Translations under genes and position numbers: made by a program | Assembly (NCBI RefSeq): GCF_025751435.1 | Contig: NZ_JAOWKY010000002.1 | Coordinates: 434,001 to 498,000, forward strand | Reading direction: 5' to 3' | DNA: 64,000 nt | Origin: Albidovulum marisflavi | Lineage (GTDB): Bacteria > Pseudomonadota > Alphaproteobacteria > Rhodobacterales > Rhodobacteraceae | In this document: positions 37,103 to 47,600 of the stretch, one piece after another | How the letters are laid out: each line of letters begins with the position of its first letter | Position numbering within the stretch: position 1 is the stretch's first letter | Notes under the pieces: model-generated | Database searches by the model: none | What the model was told of the DNA's origin: nothing | The model's input: the letters and a program-made list of their open reading frames with translations, nothing else

Positions 37103-38314
37103 ATGCCGACGAAGTTGCGTTCGATTGCGATGGGGGTCGCCGCCGCGGGTGCGGTCGGCGCGCTGATCTGGGTCGCGGTGCGCCCCGAAACCGTGCCGGT
37201 GGATCTCGCGACCGTCACGACGGGCGCGATGGAGGTCACGATCAACGGTGACGGCGTGACCCGCATACGCAACATCTACGAGGTGGCGGCGCCCGTGGCG
37301 GGAAAGGCGCTGCGCTCTCCGGTCGAGGTGGGCGACACCGTCGTCGCGGGCAAGACCATCGTCGCCCGGGTCGAGCCCGTGGACCCCGGCCTGCTGGACC
37401 GGCGCAGCCGCAACCAGGCCGAGGCCGCCGTCAAGGAGGCCGAGGCCGCCGTCAGCCTGGCGCTGACGCAGATCGCCAAGGCCGAGGCGGACGTGGACTA
37501 TGCAAGGTCTCAGTACGACCGGGCCGAGGCGCTTTCGAACCGCGGTGTCTTTTCCCTGACCCAGCTGGAAGATGCCGCCCAGCTTCTGAAGGTTCAGGAG
37601 GCCGCCCTGGCGGCCGCCCGCGCGCAGCACCAGCTTTCCATCGGCGCGCTTGAACGGGCGCGCGCCGCGCTGATCGGGCCGGAGAGCGACGGGATGACAG
37701 GAACCTGCTGCGTCGAAATCGCGGCCCCAGCGGACGGCGCCGTGCTTTCGCTGGCCAATGCCAGCGAGCGCCCGGTGATTCCGGGAACCGTGCTATTGTC
37801 CGTCGGGCAGCCGCGGGACCTGGAGATCGTGGTCGACCTGCTGTCGTCGGACGCGGTTCGCGTGGAAGCCGGAGCGCGCGCCGAGATCCTGCGGTGGGGT
37901 GGCGAAGGCGCCCTTGCGGCAACGGTGCGCGAAGTCGAGCCCGCCGGTTTCACCAAGGTCAGCGCGCTTGGCATCGAGGAACAGCGGGTCAACGTCATCC
38001 TGGACCTTGAAAGCCCGGTCGAGATGCGCGCCGGCCTGGGTGATGGCTTTTCGGTCTTTGCCCGCATCGTCGAATGGAGCACCGACGCGGCGCTGCTTGT
38101 GCCGATCGGCGCGCTGTTCCGCGCAAACGGCGGCTGGGCCGTCTTCACTGCCCAGGACGGTCATGCGGCCTTGACGCAGGTGAGGGTCGGCCACATGAAC
38201 GACACGGTCGCAGAGGTGCTTGAGGGCCTTCAGGAAGGCGTGCAGGTGATCACCCACCCAAGCGACCGTATCGAGGACGGCACCGGGATCACCGACCGTC
38301 AGTCGCTGGAATGA
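37103..38314 (+). CDS. HlyD/MacA-type periplasmic adaptor of the ABC exporter
   Basis: A 403-aa protein with an N-terminal membrane anchor (about residues 8-28), a lipoyl-like half motif (VAAPVAGKALRSPVEVGDTV), a coiled-coil hairpin (about 95-195, rich in Ala/Glu with DYARSQYDRAEALSNRGVFS), the returning lipoyl half (IAAPADGAVLSLANASERPV) and beta-barrel domains. It links the inner-membrane permease to the outer membrane or cell wall. It starts 2 bases after the permease stop, so all three genes form one operon. Confidence 0.86.
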   Translation: MPTKLRSIAMGVAAAGAVGALIWVAVRPETVPVDLATVTTGAMEVTINGDGVTRIRNIYEVAAPVAGKALRSPVEVGDTVVAGKTIVARVEPVDPGLLDRRSRNQAEAAVKEAEAAVSLALTQIAKAEADVDYARSQYDRAEALSNRGVFSLTQLEDAAQLLKVQEAALAAARAQHQLSIGALERARAALIGPESDGMTGTCCVEIAAPADGAVLSLANASERPVIPGTVLLSVGQPRDLEIVVDLLSSDAVRVEAGARAEILRWGGEGALAATVREVEPAGFTKVSALGIEEQRVNVILDLESPVEMRAGLGDGFSVFARIVEWSTDAALLVPIGALFRANGGWAVFTAQDGHAALTQVRVGHMNDTVAEVLEGLQEGVQVITHPSDRIEDGTGITDRQSLE

Positions 38315-38318
38315 TCCC

Positions 38319-39371
38319 TTAGCCGCCCCATGTGCGCTGAAGAAGCGCAAGCCAGTTTTCATGCGCGATCTTTCGCACCAGCTCTTCGCCGTATCCGTGC
38401 TGGGCCAAGGCGGTCAGAAGGGCCTGCTGGCCCGACACGTCGCCGATAGACGCCGGCATGGTGGCCCCGTCGAAATCCGATCCAAGGCCGACACGATCCT
38501 CGCCAAGGACCCCGATCAGATGATCAAGGTGGCGCAGGATCGGGTCCCAGCCCTCGAACGTGGATTTGCGCCCGTCCTCCCGCAGGAAGATCGTCGCGTA
38601 GTTCAGCCCCACCATACCGTTCGTGTCGCGTATGACGCGCAACTGCCGATCGGTAAGGTTGCGGGTCGAGGGCGTGACCGCATGGGCGTTTGAATGCGTC
38701 GCGACCAGCGGCGCATCCGAGATCGCGGCGATGTCGTCGAAACCCTTTTCGTTCAGATGGCTGAGGTCCAGCATGATCCGAAGCTGGTTGCATTCCTTGA
38801 CCAGCCGCTTGCCGGCCTCCGTCAACCCGTCGCCCGTGTCGGGACCGCCGGGGAAGCGGAACGGCACGCCGTGGCCGAAGACGGTCGGGCGGGACCACAC
38901 GGGCCCAAGCGATCGCAGGCCAGCCGCGTGCCAGACGTGCAGGGCGTCCAGATCCTCGCCGATCGCCTCGGCGCCTTCCATGTGCATGACCGCCGCTATC
39001 CGGCCCGCGTCCATCGCCCGGCGGATGTCGGCGACCGAGCGGCAGATCGTCAGATCGCCCGTTCGCTCAAGCCACATCAGGTGCCCTGCCATGGCCATCG
39101 CGACCGGCAGCGCCTCATCCACCCCGATCAAGGCGCCCAGCGGCAGGTCGTAGGGCGGCGCATCCATGATCGCCTCGTAATCGCCGCTGTCGAGCTCTTC
39201 GGGCGAAGGGATGTAGATTGCGAAGAAGCCACCGACGAACCCGCCCGCCCGCATCCGCGGCAGGTCTAGATGCCCCTTGCCCTCGCCCGGGTTCCAGATC
39301 TCTTGACGGTTGGCGGGATCGCGAAGCAGACGCAGCAGAAAGTCGTTGTGACCGTCGAACACGGGGATCAT
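38319..39371 (-). CDS. Membrane dipeptidase family (M19) zinc peptidase
   Basis: A 350-aa renal-dipeptidase-like enzyme. Metal ligands are visible in FDGHNDFLLR (HxD), AVMHMEGAEAIG (Glu), MLDLSHLNEKG and VATHSNAHAV (His), and the catalytic-base region GLGSDFDGA. No signal peptide is present, so it is probably cytoplasmic, acting on dipeptides or D-containing dipeptides. It ends 4 bp from the convergent adaptor gene. Confidence 0.88.
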   Translation of the reverse strand: MIPVFDGHNDFLLRLLRDPANRQEIWNPGEGKGHLDLPRMRAGGFVGGFFAIYIPSPEELDSGDYEAIMDAPPYDLPLGALIGVDEALPVAMAMAGHLMWLERTGDLTICRSVADIRRAMDAGRIAAVMHMEGAEAIGEDLDALHVWHAAGLRSLGPVWSRPTVFGHGVPFRFPGGPDTGDGLTEAGKRLVKECNQLRIMLDLSHLNEKGFDDIAAISDAPLVATHSNAHAVTPSTRNLTDRQLRVIRDTNGMVGLNYATIFLREDGRKSTFEGWDPILRHLDHLIGVLGEDRVGLGSDFDGATMPASIGDVSGQQALLTALAQHGYGEELVRKIAHENWLALLQRTWGG

Positions 39372-39474
39372 GGCTGCCCTTTCCATAGGAACCGAGTCGC
39401 CCGTGCCTCGGGCAGGGTCAGATTGCCCTGCCGATCAACTGGCGCGCAAGGGGCCGCAGATGTGGCCTTTGGGG

Positions 39475-40305
39475 TCAGATCTTTCCCTCTGCCCGCCACT
39501 CTTCAAGCTTTTCGCGGCTGACCTCGAAATGCATGCTGTCCTCGCGGCCAAAGCCCGCGCCCCAGATCCAGCCGGCATCGCGGAAGAAGTCCGCAAGGAT
39601 CGTCAGGCCAAGCTGCGTCTGGCCGTCGCCCAGCGTGTCCAGGCGGCCATCGATGTTCAGGTCGATCGACAAGCCGAAGGCATGCGACGAAAGCGAGCTT
39701 TCCGACCCGCGCACGAAGCGCACGCACAGCGACCCCGCCGTATTGATACGGTCATAGAGGTCCTGATCGGTGGCGCGGATGCGCTCGAACACCTCGCGCA
39801 GGCTATCGACCGCGGGTTTCAGCATCTTGACCCGAACGGGTCCCACCTGTTCGGTCACGAGCATCGCTGCCAGCGTCGGGTTCGTCATATCCTGACACTG
39901 GTCGCTGTAGTCTTCACGCGGATGGCCGAACATATCGATCAGGAAGTTCGTCGTCGGTGCGTGAAGCGTTGTGTTCAGTTCCCTGCGTCCGGCGACCAGC
40001 ACGACCTGGGCGTAGCTGTCGATGATGCCGTTCGGGCCGAAGTTGTCGACAAATCCCTGCTGGTCGGGTGCGAGGTTCGCCATCGGGGCCGAACCAATCC
40101 GCGCCACCTCTCCCTGAAGGCGGTCGACTGTCGTGCGAAGGGCCTCGACCTGTTCGCGCAGCATCTCGATCTCGATCCGCGCGCCGCTGTCGACCGCAGG
40201 TCCGCCGAAGTCATCCTCGGGGCTGAAAACCATGGGGGTGACGTACCAGATGACGGGGGCAAGCAAGATGGCGATCGCGATCAGGATGGCCGGCAAGAAA
40301 CGCAT
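39475..40305 (-). CDS. M15-family (VanY/D-Ala-D-Ala carboxypeptidase-like) peptidase, membrane-anchored
   Basis: A 276-aa protein with one N-terminal membrane helix (about residues 3-28), a short coiled coil (RIEIEMLREQVEALRTTVDR) and a C-terminal peptidase domain. Zinc motif SSHAFGLSIDLN (SxHxxGxxxD) and DSMHFEVS match the M15 family of peptidoglycan L,D- and D,D-carboxypeptidases. Likely role is cell-wall trimming in the periplasm. It diverges from the OmpA gene at the edge of the T6SS locus; a link with secretion is possible but unproven. Confidence 0.8.
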   Translation of the reverse strand: MRFLPAILIAIAILLAPVIWYVTPMVFSPEDDFGGPAVDSGARIEIEMLREQVEALRTTVDRLQGEVARIGSAPMANLAPDQQGFVDNFGPNGIIDSYAQVVLVAGRRELNTTLHAPTTNFLIDMFGHPREDYSDQCQDMTNPTLAAMLVTEQVGPVRVKMLKPAVDSLREVFERIRATDQDLYDRINTAGSLCVRFVRGSESSLSSHAFGLSIDLNIDGRLDTLGDGQTQLGLTILADFFRDAGWIWGAGFGREDSMHFEVSREKLEEWRAEGKI

Positions 40306-40483
40306 GACAAACTCTCTTGTGCGTCCGCCTTCGGGGCGAACCTGATGATTCTGTTTCAGGCAGCGATACAAGTCAACAAAGGCGCGATCACGTCAACGAC
40401 GGGACGCAAATTCGTTGTCGCCCGCATGGCACTGGTATAGACTTCCGGCGATAACCGCGAAGAAACCGGGAAAGTACAATACG

Positions 40484-41050
40484 ATGCATAGAAACGCGCT
40501 TTTTGTTGCCGGCATTGCACTGGCAGTATCCCTGGCAGGCGCCCCCATTCACGCCCAGTCGGCAGACGGTGAACTGACCGCCGAGGAAATCGCGGAGCTT
40601 TTCGCCAAGCAGAAGACCCGCGGTCTGGTGCTGGCGCCTTCGACGGCGGCCACGACCGTTACCGACACCGCCGCCGCCGCCGCGACCGAGCCGGCCTACC
40701 AGCCGGTGGCCGCCGAGGAACAGATCAACCTGAGCATCTCGTTCGACTACAACTCGTCGTCCCTGCGCGCGGACCAGACGCCGAAGCTTGCCACGATGTG
40801 CGAAGTGATGAAATCGGTGGACGTCAACCGCTTCCAGGTCATCGGACACACCGATTCTTCGGGCAGCGAGGCGTACAACCAATCGCTGTCCGAGGCGCGC
40901 GCCGAAGCGGTCGTGCAGTACCTTGTCAACGACTGCGGCATCGCCGCGGACCAGTTGATGGCGGTTGGCGCAGGAGAATCGTCGCCGCTTGATGCTGCGA
41001 ACCCGGGCGCGGACGTGAACCGCCGCGTCGAGTTCCAGGCGCTTGGCTGA
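40484..41050 (+). CDS. OmpA-family peptidoglycan-binding protein at the T6SS locus edge
   Basis: A 188-aa protein with a signal peptide (cleavage after PIHA, about residue 24), a linker with TTAATTVTDTAAAAA-like low complexity and a C-terminal OmpA domain (residues about 85-188). Peptidoglycan-binding residues are in IGHTDSSGSEAYN and VNRRVEF. It lies 35 bp before ppkA in the same direction. It is probably a periplasmic or outer-membrane anchor that positions the secretion machine, though TssL here already has its own OmpA domain. Confidence 0.85.
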   Translation: MHRNALFVAGIALAVSLAGAPIHAQSADGELTAEEIAELFAKQKTRGLVLAPSTAATTVTDTAAAAATEPAYQPVAAEEQINLSISFDYNSSSLRADQTPKLATMCEVMKSVDVNRFQVIGHTDSSGSEAYNQSLSEARAEAVVQYLVNDCGIAADQLMAVGAGESSPLDAANPGADVNRRVEFQALG

Positions 41051-41085
41051 TACTCCCCCCGGAACGTGAAGACGGATAGCCGCCG

Positions 41086-43230
41086 ATGAACGAGTCACGC
41101 CCAGGCGACGCCTTCCGGCCCGGGGACCTTCTTAACAACACCTACCGAATCGAAGCGCTGCTGGGGCGCGGCGGCACGTCCGAGGTGTATCGCGCAAGAA
41201 GCGAAATCTCGGGCCGGGTCGTCGCGCTCAAGGCGCTTCGGTCCGAGTTTTCGGGCAATGAGGACTTCCTGCTGTTGATGACGCGGGAAGAGGAGATGCG
41301 CGACATCCGCCATGACGCAGTCGTGCGCTATTCCGACAACCAGAGAACGCCCGAAGGCACGGTCTACCTGGTGATGGACTACGTCGACGGCCCCGGCCTG
41401 GACCGGAAACTGCGCGAAGGCGGCATGTCGGCCGAGGACCTGCTGGTCATCGGCGCGCGCGTGGCCGAGGGGCTTGAGGCCGCACATTCAAAGAACATCG
41501 TTCACCGCGATCTGTCGCCGGACAACATCATCCTGCGCAACGGCAACCCGGCCGAGGCGGTGATCATCGACTTCGGGATCGCCAAGGATACCAATCCCGG
41601 CGCGGCGACGATCGTCGGCAACGAATTCGCCGGGAAGTACGCCTACGCTGCGCCCGAGCAGCTTAGCGGCAGGACCGATGCGCGGTCCGACCTTTATTCC
41701 CTGGGCGCTCTGCTTCTGGCGACCTTCCGCGGACGCCCGCCTAACGCGGGCTCGAACCCGATGGAGGTGCTGCAGAAGAAGGGCGAGCCTCTTGACACCG
41801 AGGGCGTGCCCGAACCGCTGAAGTCGCTGATCGAAAAGATGTCGCATCCGGATCCGGACAAGCGGTTCCAGACCGCGGCTGAGGTCGTCTCGGCGATCCG
41901 GTCGGGCGGCAGCGTCACCTCGGCCAGCGCGCTTGAGGACCGCACCGTCATCGTTCCAAACCGCAAGAGCGAAGCGCCCCCGGCCATCGCGACGGCCACG
42001 CCCAGCAAACCCCAAACGGCGGCGAAGAAAAGCCGGCTTCCCATTGCGATGGCGGCCGTGCTGCTTCTGGCTGGCGGGGGCGGTGCGGGTGTCTACTTTT
42101 CCGGGATATTGACGCCTTCGCTGCCGCTTGCCGATCCGTTCGTTTTCACGGCTTCCAAGACCGATGGCGGTGTGCCGGAGGCGACGGGATACGCGCCCTC
42201 GCAGGATGTGCAGCGTGCCCTGACACAAGAGATCGCGCGACAGAGCGGCACTGCCGAGCTTTCGCTCGCCCGGGGCGACATCGGTGAAGGCTGGGGCTCG
42301 GATGTCGGCCTGCTTTTGTCGACGGTCGCGGTTCTGGACGACTGGGCGCTGAGCGTGAACGATATGACCTTCACCGTCTCCGGGCAGACCTCGGACGCGG
42401 CCAAGGAGGAAAGCGTCACCGCGCTTCTGAACACCGCCCTGCCGGGCGGAATGAGCGGGACCGTCGACATCACGCGGAAGATACAGGTTCTGGAAGCCCC
42501 TAAATTGCAGGCGATCATGGACCAGGTCGCCGATTGCGGGCCGTTGTCCCAGCAGGACGTCCCGGCTGGCGGATACGCCGAGGGCGACAAGATCGTGGTT
42601 TCGGGCAGGCTGGCGGACAACGGTTCGCGGATCCGCCTTTACGATGCCCTGCGCGAGATTTCGGCCGAGCGGGATGTGGTGATCGACGCCGAGATTCTGA
42701 ACCCCGCGCTTTGCCTGATCGAGTCGCGGCTGCCCGCGGCACCCGGTGGCGGGTTCGACATCAAGTTCGGCTTCGGCGACAGTTCCGATCCCAATCCTTC
42801 GGGCCGGTATTTCGTCGGCGAAAACCCTGTCATCGACGTGAACATCCCCGCCGACGTCACTGATGGATACATCTATGTCTCTGTGCTCGACGTGTCAGGG
42901 AATGTCTTCCACCTGCTGCCGAACCAGACCCGGACCGACAACTCGGTTTCCGCGCTTCGGGGCGGCCAGTCGGGCGACTTTCCCGTGCGCGTGGCCTATG
43001 GCCTTGCCGAAGCTCAGGGAACGTCGAAACTGGCCTTCACGGTCGACGCCAGTTCGCTTGGAAAAAGCAAGGTCCTGGTGCTCTACTCGAAGACGCCGCT
43101 GTTCGAAAAGATGCGGGACATCTCGGAACCCGCAGCAACTTACGCGCAGGCGCTTGCCGATCTTCAGGCAGGCGGCGACACGTCGGTCGCCTCGATCGAC
43201 AGCCGCATCCTGACGACGGCCCAGCCCTGA
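41086..43230 (+). CDS. ppkA: PpkA-type membrane Ser/Thr protein kinase of the T6SS
   Basis: A 714-aa Hanks-type kinase. Kinase domain residues 20-275 have the G-loop LGRGGTSEVY, Lys49, HRDLSPDN (Asp142) and DFGIAKD (Asp162). A linker with EDRTVIVPN (284-292) leads to one transmembrane helix (about 317-340). The periplasmic part ends in a DUF4384-like domain (FVGENPVIDVNIPADVTDG). In the threonine phosphorylation pathway PpkA activates the T6SS and is opposed by PppA. The Thr287 motif closely resembles the TssL N-terminal motif and may be an autophosphorylation site. Confidence 0.9.
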   Translation: MNESRPGDAFRPGDLLNNTYRIEALLGRGGTSEVYRARSEISGRVVALKALRSEFSGNEDFLLLMTREEEMRDIRHDAVVRYSDNQRTPEGTVYLVMDYVDGPGLDRKLREGGMSAEDLLVIGARVAEGLEAAHSKNIVHRDLSPDNIILRNGNPAEAVIIDFGIAKDTNPGAATIVGNEFAGKYAYAAPEQLSGRTDARSDLYSLGALLLATFRGRPPNAGSNPMEVLQKKGEPLDTEGVPEPLKSLIEKMSHPDPDKRFQTAAEVVSAIRSGGSVTSASALEDRTVIVPNRKSEAPPAIATATPSKPQTAAKKSRLPIAMAAVLLLAGGGGAGVYFSGILTPSLPLADPFVFTASKTDGGVPEATGYAPSQDVQRALTQEIARQSGTAELSLARGDIGEGWGSDVGLLLSTVAVLDDWALSVNDMTFTVSGQTSDAAKEESVTALLNTALPGGMSGTVDITRKIQVLEAPKLQAIMDQVADCGPLSQQDVPAGGYAEGDKIVVSGRLADNGSRIRLYDALREISAERDVVIDAEILNPALCLIESRLPAAPGGGFDIKFGFGDSSDPNPSGRYFVGENPVIDVNIPADVTDGYIYVSVLDVSGNVFHLLPNQTRTDNSVSALRGGQSGDFPVRVAYGLAEAQGTSKLAFTVDASSLGKSKVLVLYSKTPLFEKMRDISEPAATYAQALADLQAGGDTSVASIDSRILTTAQP

Positions 43231-43239
43231 GGCGGGCCT

Positions 43240-43962
43240 TCAGATGACATCGACCACGATGACCGAGATGTTGTCGGCCCCCCCGCCTTCCAGTGCGACC
43301 TGAAGCAGGGTGTCGGCCACGGTTTCGATTGGTTCGCGCGCAAGGATGCGGCGGATCATGTCGGTCGTCGCGTACTTGTTCAGCCCATCCGAGCATATGA
43401 GGAAGCGGTCGCCGGGCATGACCTCGCCCCGGATCTTGTCCAGTTCCAGCTCGTCCCCGACGCCGACCGCACGCGTGATCGCATTCGACTGGGGATGGGC
43501 ATCGGCCTCGTCCCAGGTCATCTGGCCGGAAAGAACGTACTGCGCGACGAAAGAATGATCGGTGGTCAGCACCTCGACCTGTCCATCGCGGAAGCGGTAA
43601 AGCCTGCTGTCCCCCGCCCAGAAACACAGGAAATGACCATTCGCCAGCATCAGGGTCACGACCGTCGCGCCGATCGTCGAAACGCCCCTCCGATCCGCCT
43701 CCTGACGGATCACGGCATGGGCACGGTGGATCGCAGCCCTGAGTTCCTGCATCTTTTCGCGCGGCTCTAGCCCCGCAGGCAGCATCGCGATGGCGTCGAC
43801 TACGCTCTGGCTTGCGAACTCGCCGCCCTCGTGACCGCCCATCCCGTCCGACACGACCCAAACGTCCTGCTCTGGCATCGCCAGGATGGAATCCTCATTC
43901 AGTTTGCGGACACGGCCGACATGGGTCGTCGCGCTGAAGCGCACGTGAAAGCCTGAACTCAT
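43240..43962 (-). CDS. pppA: PppA, PP2C-type Ser/Thr phosphatase of the T6SS
   Basis: A 240-aa PPM phosphatase with the metal-binding motifs RKLNEDSIL, VVSDGMGGHEGGE, LICSDGLNKY and GGGADNISVIVVDV. It should reverse PpkA phosphorylation and switch secretion off. It starts at an ATGA overlap with tagF, preceded by AGGGAGG, and ends 10 bp from the convergent ppkA, so kinase and phosphatase genes face each other tail to tail. Confidence 0.93.
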   Translation of the reverse strand: MSSGFHVRFSATTHVGRVRKLNEDSILAMPEQDVWVVSDGMGGHEGGEFASQSVVDAIAMLPAGLEPREKMQELRAAIHRAHAVIRQEADRRGVSTIGATVVTLMLANGHFLCFWAGDSRLYRFRDGQVEVLTTDHSFVAQYVLSGQMTWDEADAHPQSNAITRAVGVGDELELDKIRGEVMPGDRFLICSDGLNKYATTDMIRRILAREPIETVADTLLQVALEGGGADNISVIVVDVI

Positions 43963-44636
43963 GCGGCCTCCCTTTTCTGCCAGATCGCGGCGGACAGGTC
44001 GAACAATCCGACCGAAGCGCTTTCGTCGGGCAATCCCTCAAGGACCATCAGACGTGGACCGGCGTCCGTCTCGGCGCTCCAGACGCTGGGCGCACGGAAA
44101 TCGCGCGCGAGGCTTCGCGCCGCCAAAGCCGGCAACGCCCCCCCAGGCGAAGATCCAGACACGACGGCGCGGCCGGGTGACAACTCCACCCGGTCAGGTT
44201 CGGCCTCGAAATGCCAAACGATCTGGCCCAGACGCTCGGCCAGCGCATCCCGCGCCATATCGTCCAGCGCATCGAGCGCCAGGCTCTCAAGCTCCTGGAA
44301 CAGGGGTACCGCCGCGAAATGGGCGGCGATTGGGTCCATCCCGGTCTGCAGCGTCGCGACCAGAGTCAGCGGAAACTGCCGTCCCACGCGATCGACCGAG
44401 GGCATCAGGACCCCGATCGTCGGATTGCCGCCTGCCAGGCCCGGCGAAAGTGTAAACCGCCATATCGGCGCGGACATATAGCAGTCGTGCCAGGCGTCAC
44501 CCAGCCGATCGCGCGCGGCCAGGATGGCATTCTGAAGCCAGCCGTCCCAGGCAGTGACGAACCCCGGCGCGACCTCCAGCCGGAAGAAGTCGCCAAGCGC
44601 AGGCATTTTTCCGAAGGCGCCGAAAGCTCCTGCCAT
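43959..44636 (-). CDS. tagF: TagF (ImpM/SciT), post-translational T6SS regulator
   Basis: A 225-aa protein with the ImpM signature (GAFGKMPALGDFFRL at the N-terminus, then WHDCYMSAPIWRFTLSPGL and the VGVLMPSVDRVGRQFPL-like region). TagF represses T6SS assembly by binding Fha in species studied. In Agrobacterium TagF and PppA are one polypeptide; here they are adjacent overlapping genes (ATGA). The start overlaps the tssM stop (TGATG). Confidence 0.92.
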   Translation of the reverse strand: MAGAFGAFGKMPALGDFFRLEVAPGFVTAWDGWLQNAILAARDRLGDAWHDCYMSAPIWRFTLSPGLAGGNPTIGVLMPSVDRVGRQFPLTLVATLQTGMDPIAAHFAAVPLFQELESLALDALDDMARDALAERLGQIVWHFEAEPDRVELSPGRAVVSGSSPGGALPALAARSLARDFRAPSVWSAETDAGPRLMVLEGLPDESASVGLFDLSAAIWQKREAA

Positions 44637-47600
44637 CAGAACGACTTCGGACAGGCAAACTTGGACAGCGCCGGCAGGGCAAAGGGATTGAACACCGATC
44701 CCGCCTGCAGCTGGAAGATCGCGATCCGGCCGCCTACGTTGAAGATGACGCGGTTGCGGTCGGCCACGTTTGTCGCCCGCACATCCGCGGCGTCCAACAT
44801 GCGGAACCAGGCCCAGGGTCCGTCCTTCATGAAGCTGCTCTCGGCGTTCTTGGCCGACGGTTCGAGCTCAAGCTTTGCGACGCCGACACCGCCGGGCCAG
44901 GCGACGGCCGTGGGCGAGGGTTCCCGATGGTTGAACGTGATCTCGGTTCCGTCGATGTTCAGCGTCACCTTCTTGGCCTTGGGGTCAAGCGCCTCTGGCG
45001 TGACCTGGAAGCTGACCGCGGGTGTCGGCCCGCCGGCGAAGAAGGCGTCCCTGATCTCTGCCGCGTACTGGAACTGCTGCAGCACCGAGGCTGAGATGCC
45101 CAGGTCGACGTCATTGACCGTCTTCCAGCTCCACGGGCGTGAGCGCGTATCGACGTACTGGAACAGGTTCTCGTTGAAGAAGCTGTCTATCATGCCGTTC
45201 GGCGCGAACAGCTTGGCGAAGTCCGCCAGCGCGATGTCGGCGCGTGATCCGCGGGTGAAGGGATAGCGGTTGTCCAGCGCCTGTTCGCAGAAGGGCAGAA
45301 CCGTCGCCTGCCAGCGCGCGTTGATCGAGGCGCGCGTGCCGCCGGCGGTGATCCCCGAGGACCCCGTCGCGATCTGCGCCGCCCAGCGCTGCATCGGCCC
45401 GGGCAGTCGACCGGCCTCCTGCTGGAACTGCTGCAACGCACTGACCTCTCCGGTTGGCTGAGCGACGCCGCCCGAGAAGGACATCTTGTTCAGTTCCTGG
45501 TAAACCAGCGTCAGCGTCTGCATCAGAAGGTCCAGCTGCGAAGGCTGGCCTTCGCCGCGCGCCACCAGATCGTGCAGCCAGCTGAACCTGTCGGTGACAT
45601 ATTCGCCCGGCTCTTTCGGGGCGACGGTCTGTTCGCCCTGAAGAACGGTGCTGCTGGACAGTGCTTGCAGAAAGATCTGGCTTTGCACGTCGAGGTTCGA
45701 GTGCAGTTCCAGCTGACCGACCTCGGTCAGTCCTTCGGTCACGCCGCTGGAGTCAACCAGACCTCGTTTTTGCGTCAGGTTCGTTTCGGCCGAGATCGCG
45801 GTCAGCACGTTGGTGATGGGCGAGGTCGGACCGGACAGAACGTTCGTGACCTCCACCGCGTGGCTGAGCGACTCCATTGGCACGATGTCCAGATCCGACA
45901 GGATGCCGTCATACCGCGCGATGTAGTCATTGTAATAAAGGTCAAGCACATCGCGGCTGATGGCAAGAAGCGCTGCTTCGCTCTGCTCGGACGCGCCGCG
46001 CGGCCCCAGCACCCAGCTTTCGCTCTGGATGCGCTTGGCGACCCCCAGGGCCTCGCCCAGGAAGACGTTGTTGAAGCCGTTGTAGGTATAGATCCCTTCG
46101 ACGCCGTCTGTCAGGGCCTTGCCCGAATTGCGGATCATCACCCGAGACATTGCCGGCCCGCCCACGTCAGAGGGCCGCCATTCCGGCAAGGCTGTCGCGG
46201 CAGGGCTGTTCACGATGCCGTTGTAGATGCGCTGCGCCAGCGACATTTCAGACAGTATACCCTGCACCTGCTCGACCAGGGGACCGTTCAGCAGGATCTC
46301 CTGCATGGGCTGGGTCAAGAGCGCCTCAAGATGCTGCGAAAGATCGGCGCGCATCTGTTCGCGCGCGGGCCCCGGATAGGCAAGCGACCAGTCGATGTTC
46401 ATCCACTCAGTGATCATGTCCTTGTTCATCGGCCCCTGCAGGCCAAGCATCAGGTATATCTTGAGCGCCTCGTACAGGAAGTCGTGGTTGTTCATGTTCG
46501 CCTGCATCTGCTCCTCAAGACGCAGAAGCAGACGAGGCAGGAAGTGGGTGTTGAGCGCCGAGCGATAGGTCTGGTGCGCCTGCGTGCCGATCACCTGGCC
46601 CTGGTACAGGCCCCAGGTCAGGGCTCCGTCGGGCTCCGGGTCGCCAAGTGCGGGGTTTCCGGGCATGTCGCGCAGGATGTTGAGCGCCGGCACGATCGAC
46701 GGCAGATCCGTGTCGCCGATCGGGCTGCCGGGAATGGACTGGGCCATCTGCTGGAAGGTGTCGGCCTGGGTCGCGGCATTGGCGATCATGTCGCGATTGC
46801 CAAGGAAACTGCGGGTCCACAAGCCGAAGGCGCCGATCGCCAGTAGTGTCATTGCGGCGATGGCGATGCGCTTGGTCCAGCGGTACCGGCGTTCGACCTT
46901 GTCGTCGGCCGAAACCAGCCCCGCCTCGCGGAAGATCACGTTGTCGAACAGGCGGGTCAGGAAGAAGGACCGGCCGGTGCCGCGGCCCGACCCGATGGCC
47001 TGGCGCCCGATCCCGAAGGTGCGCGCCATGTTCATCATCAGGCGGTCGATGGGCGTGCCTTCCTGGGTGCCGGAGGTGAAATAGACCCCGCGCAGCATGT
47101 GGCGCTGTTCAAAGCGGTTGTCCTGGAAGACCTGCGCAAGGAAATCACGCGCCACCTGCCGGACCGAGGCCACCTGGCCGGGGAAAGCGGCGATCAGGCT
47201 GCGGCGCTGGTGATCGGTTTCCGCCTGCAGCTTCTCCAGCGATTGCGCGTTGAGCCGCTGCAGCAGAAGCGAGAACTCCTGCTCGAAGTTCGCGATCGGA
47301 GAGACTTCGCCCTTGGATTTCTCAAGCGGGAATGTGAAGCCCCAGACCTGCTCGCGGTCCTCCTTGCCAAGTGTGTCATAGAACTCGGTGAACCCGGCAA
47401 TCAGGTCGGCCTTGGTGAACAGGACATAGACCGGGAAACGCACCCCCAGCTTTTCGCGCAGTTCGTGCAGGCGCCTGCGCACCGCGTTCGCATGTTCCTT
47501 CTGCGTGGTTTCGTCCTGCATCGACAGGTCCGAAAGCGAGATAGCGATCATGGCCCCGTTGATCGGCTGCCGCTTGCGGTATTTCTTGAGCAGGCCAAGG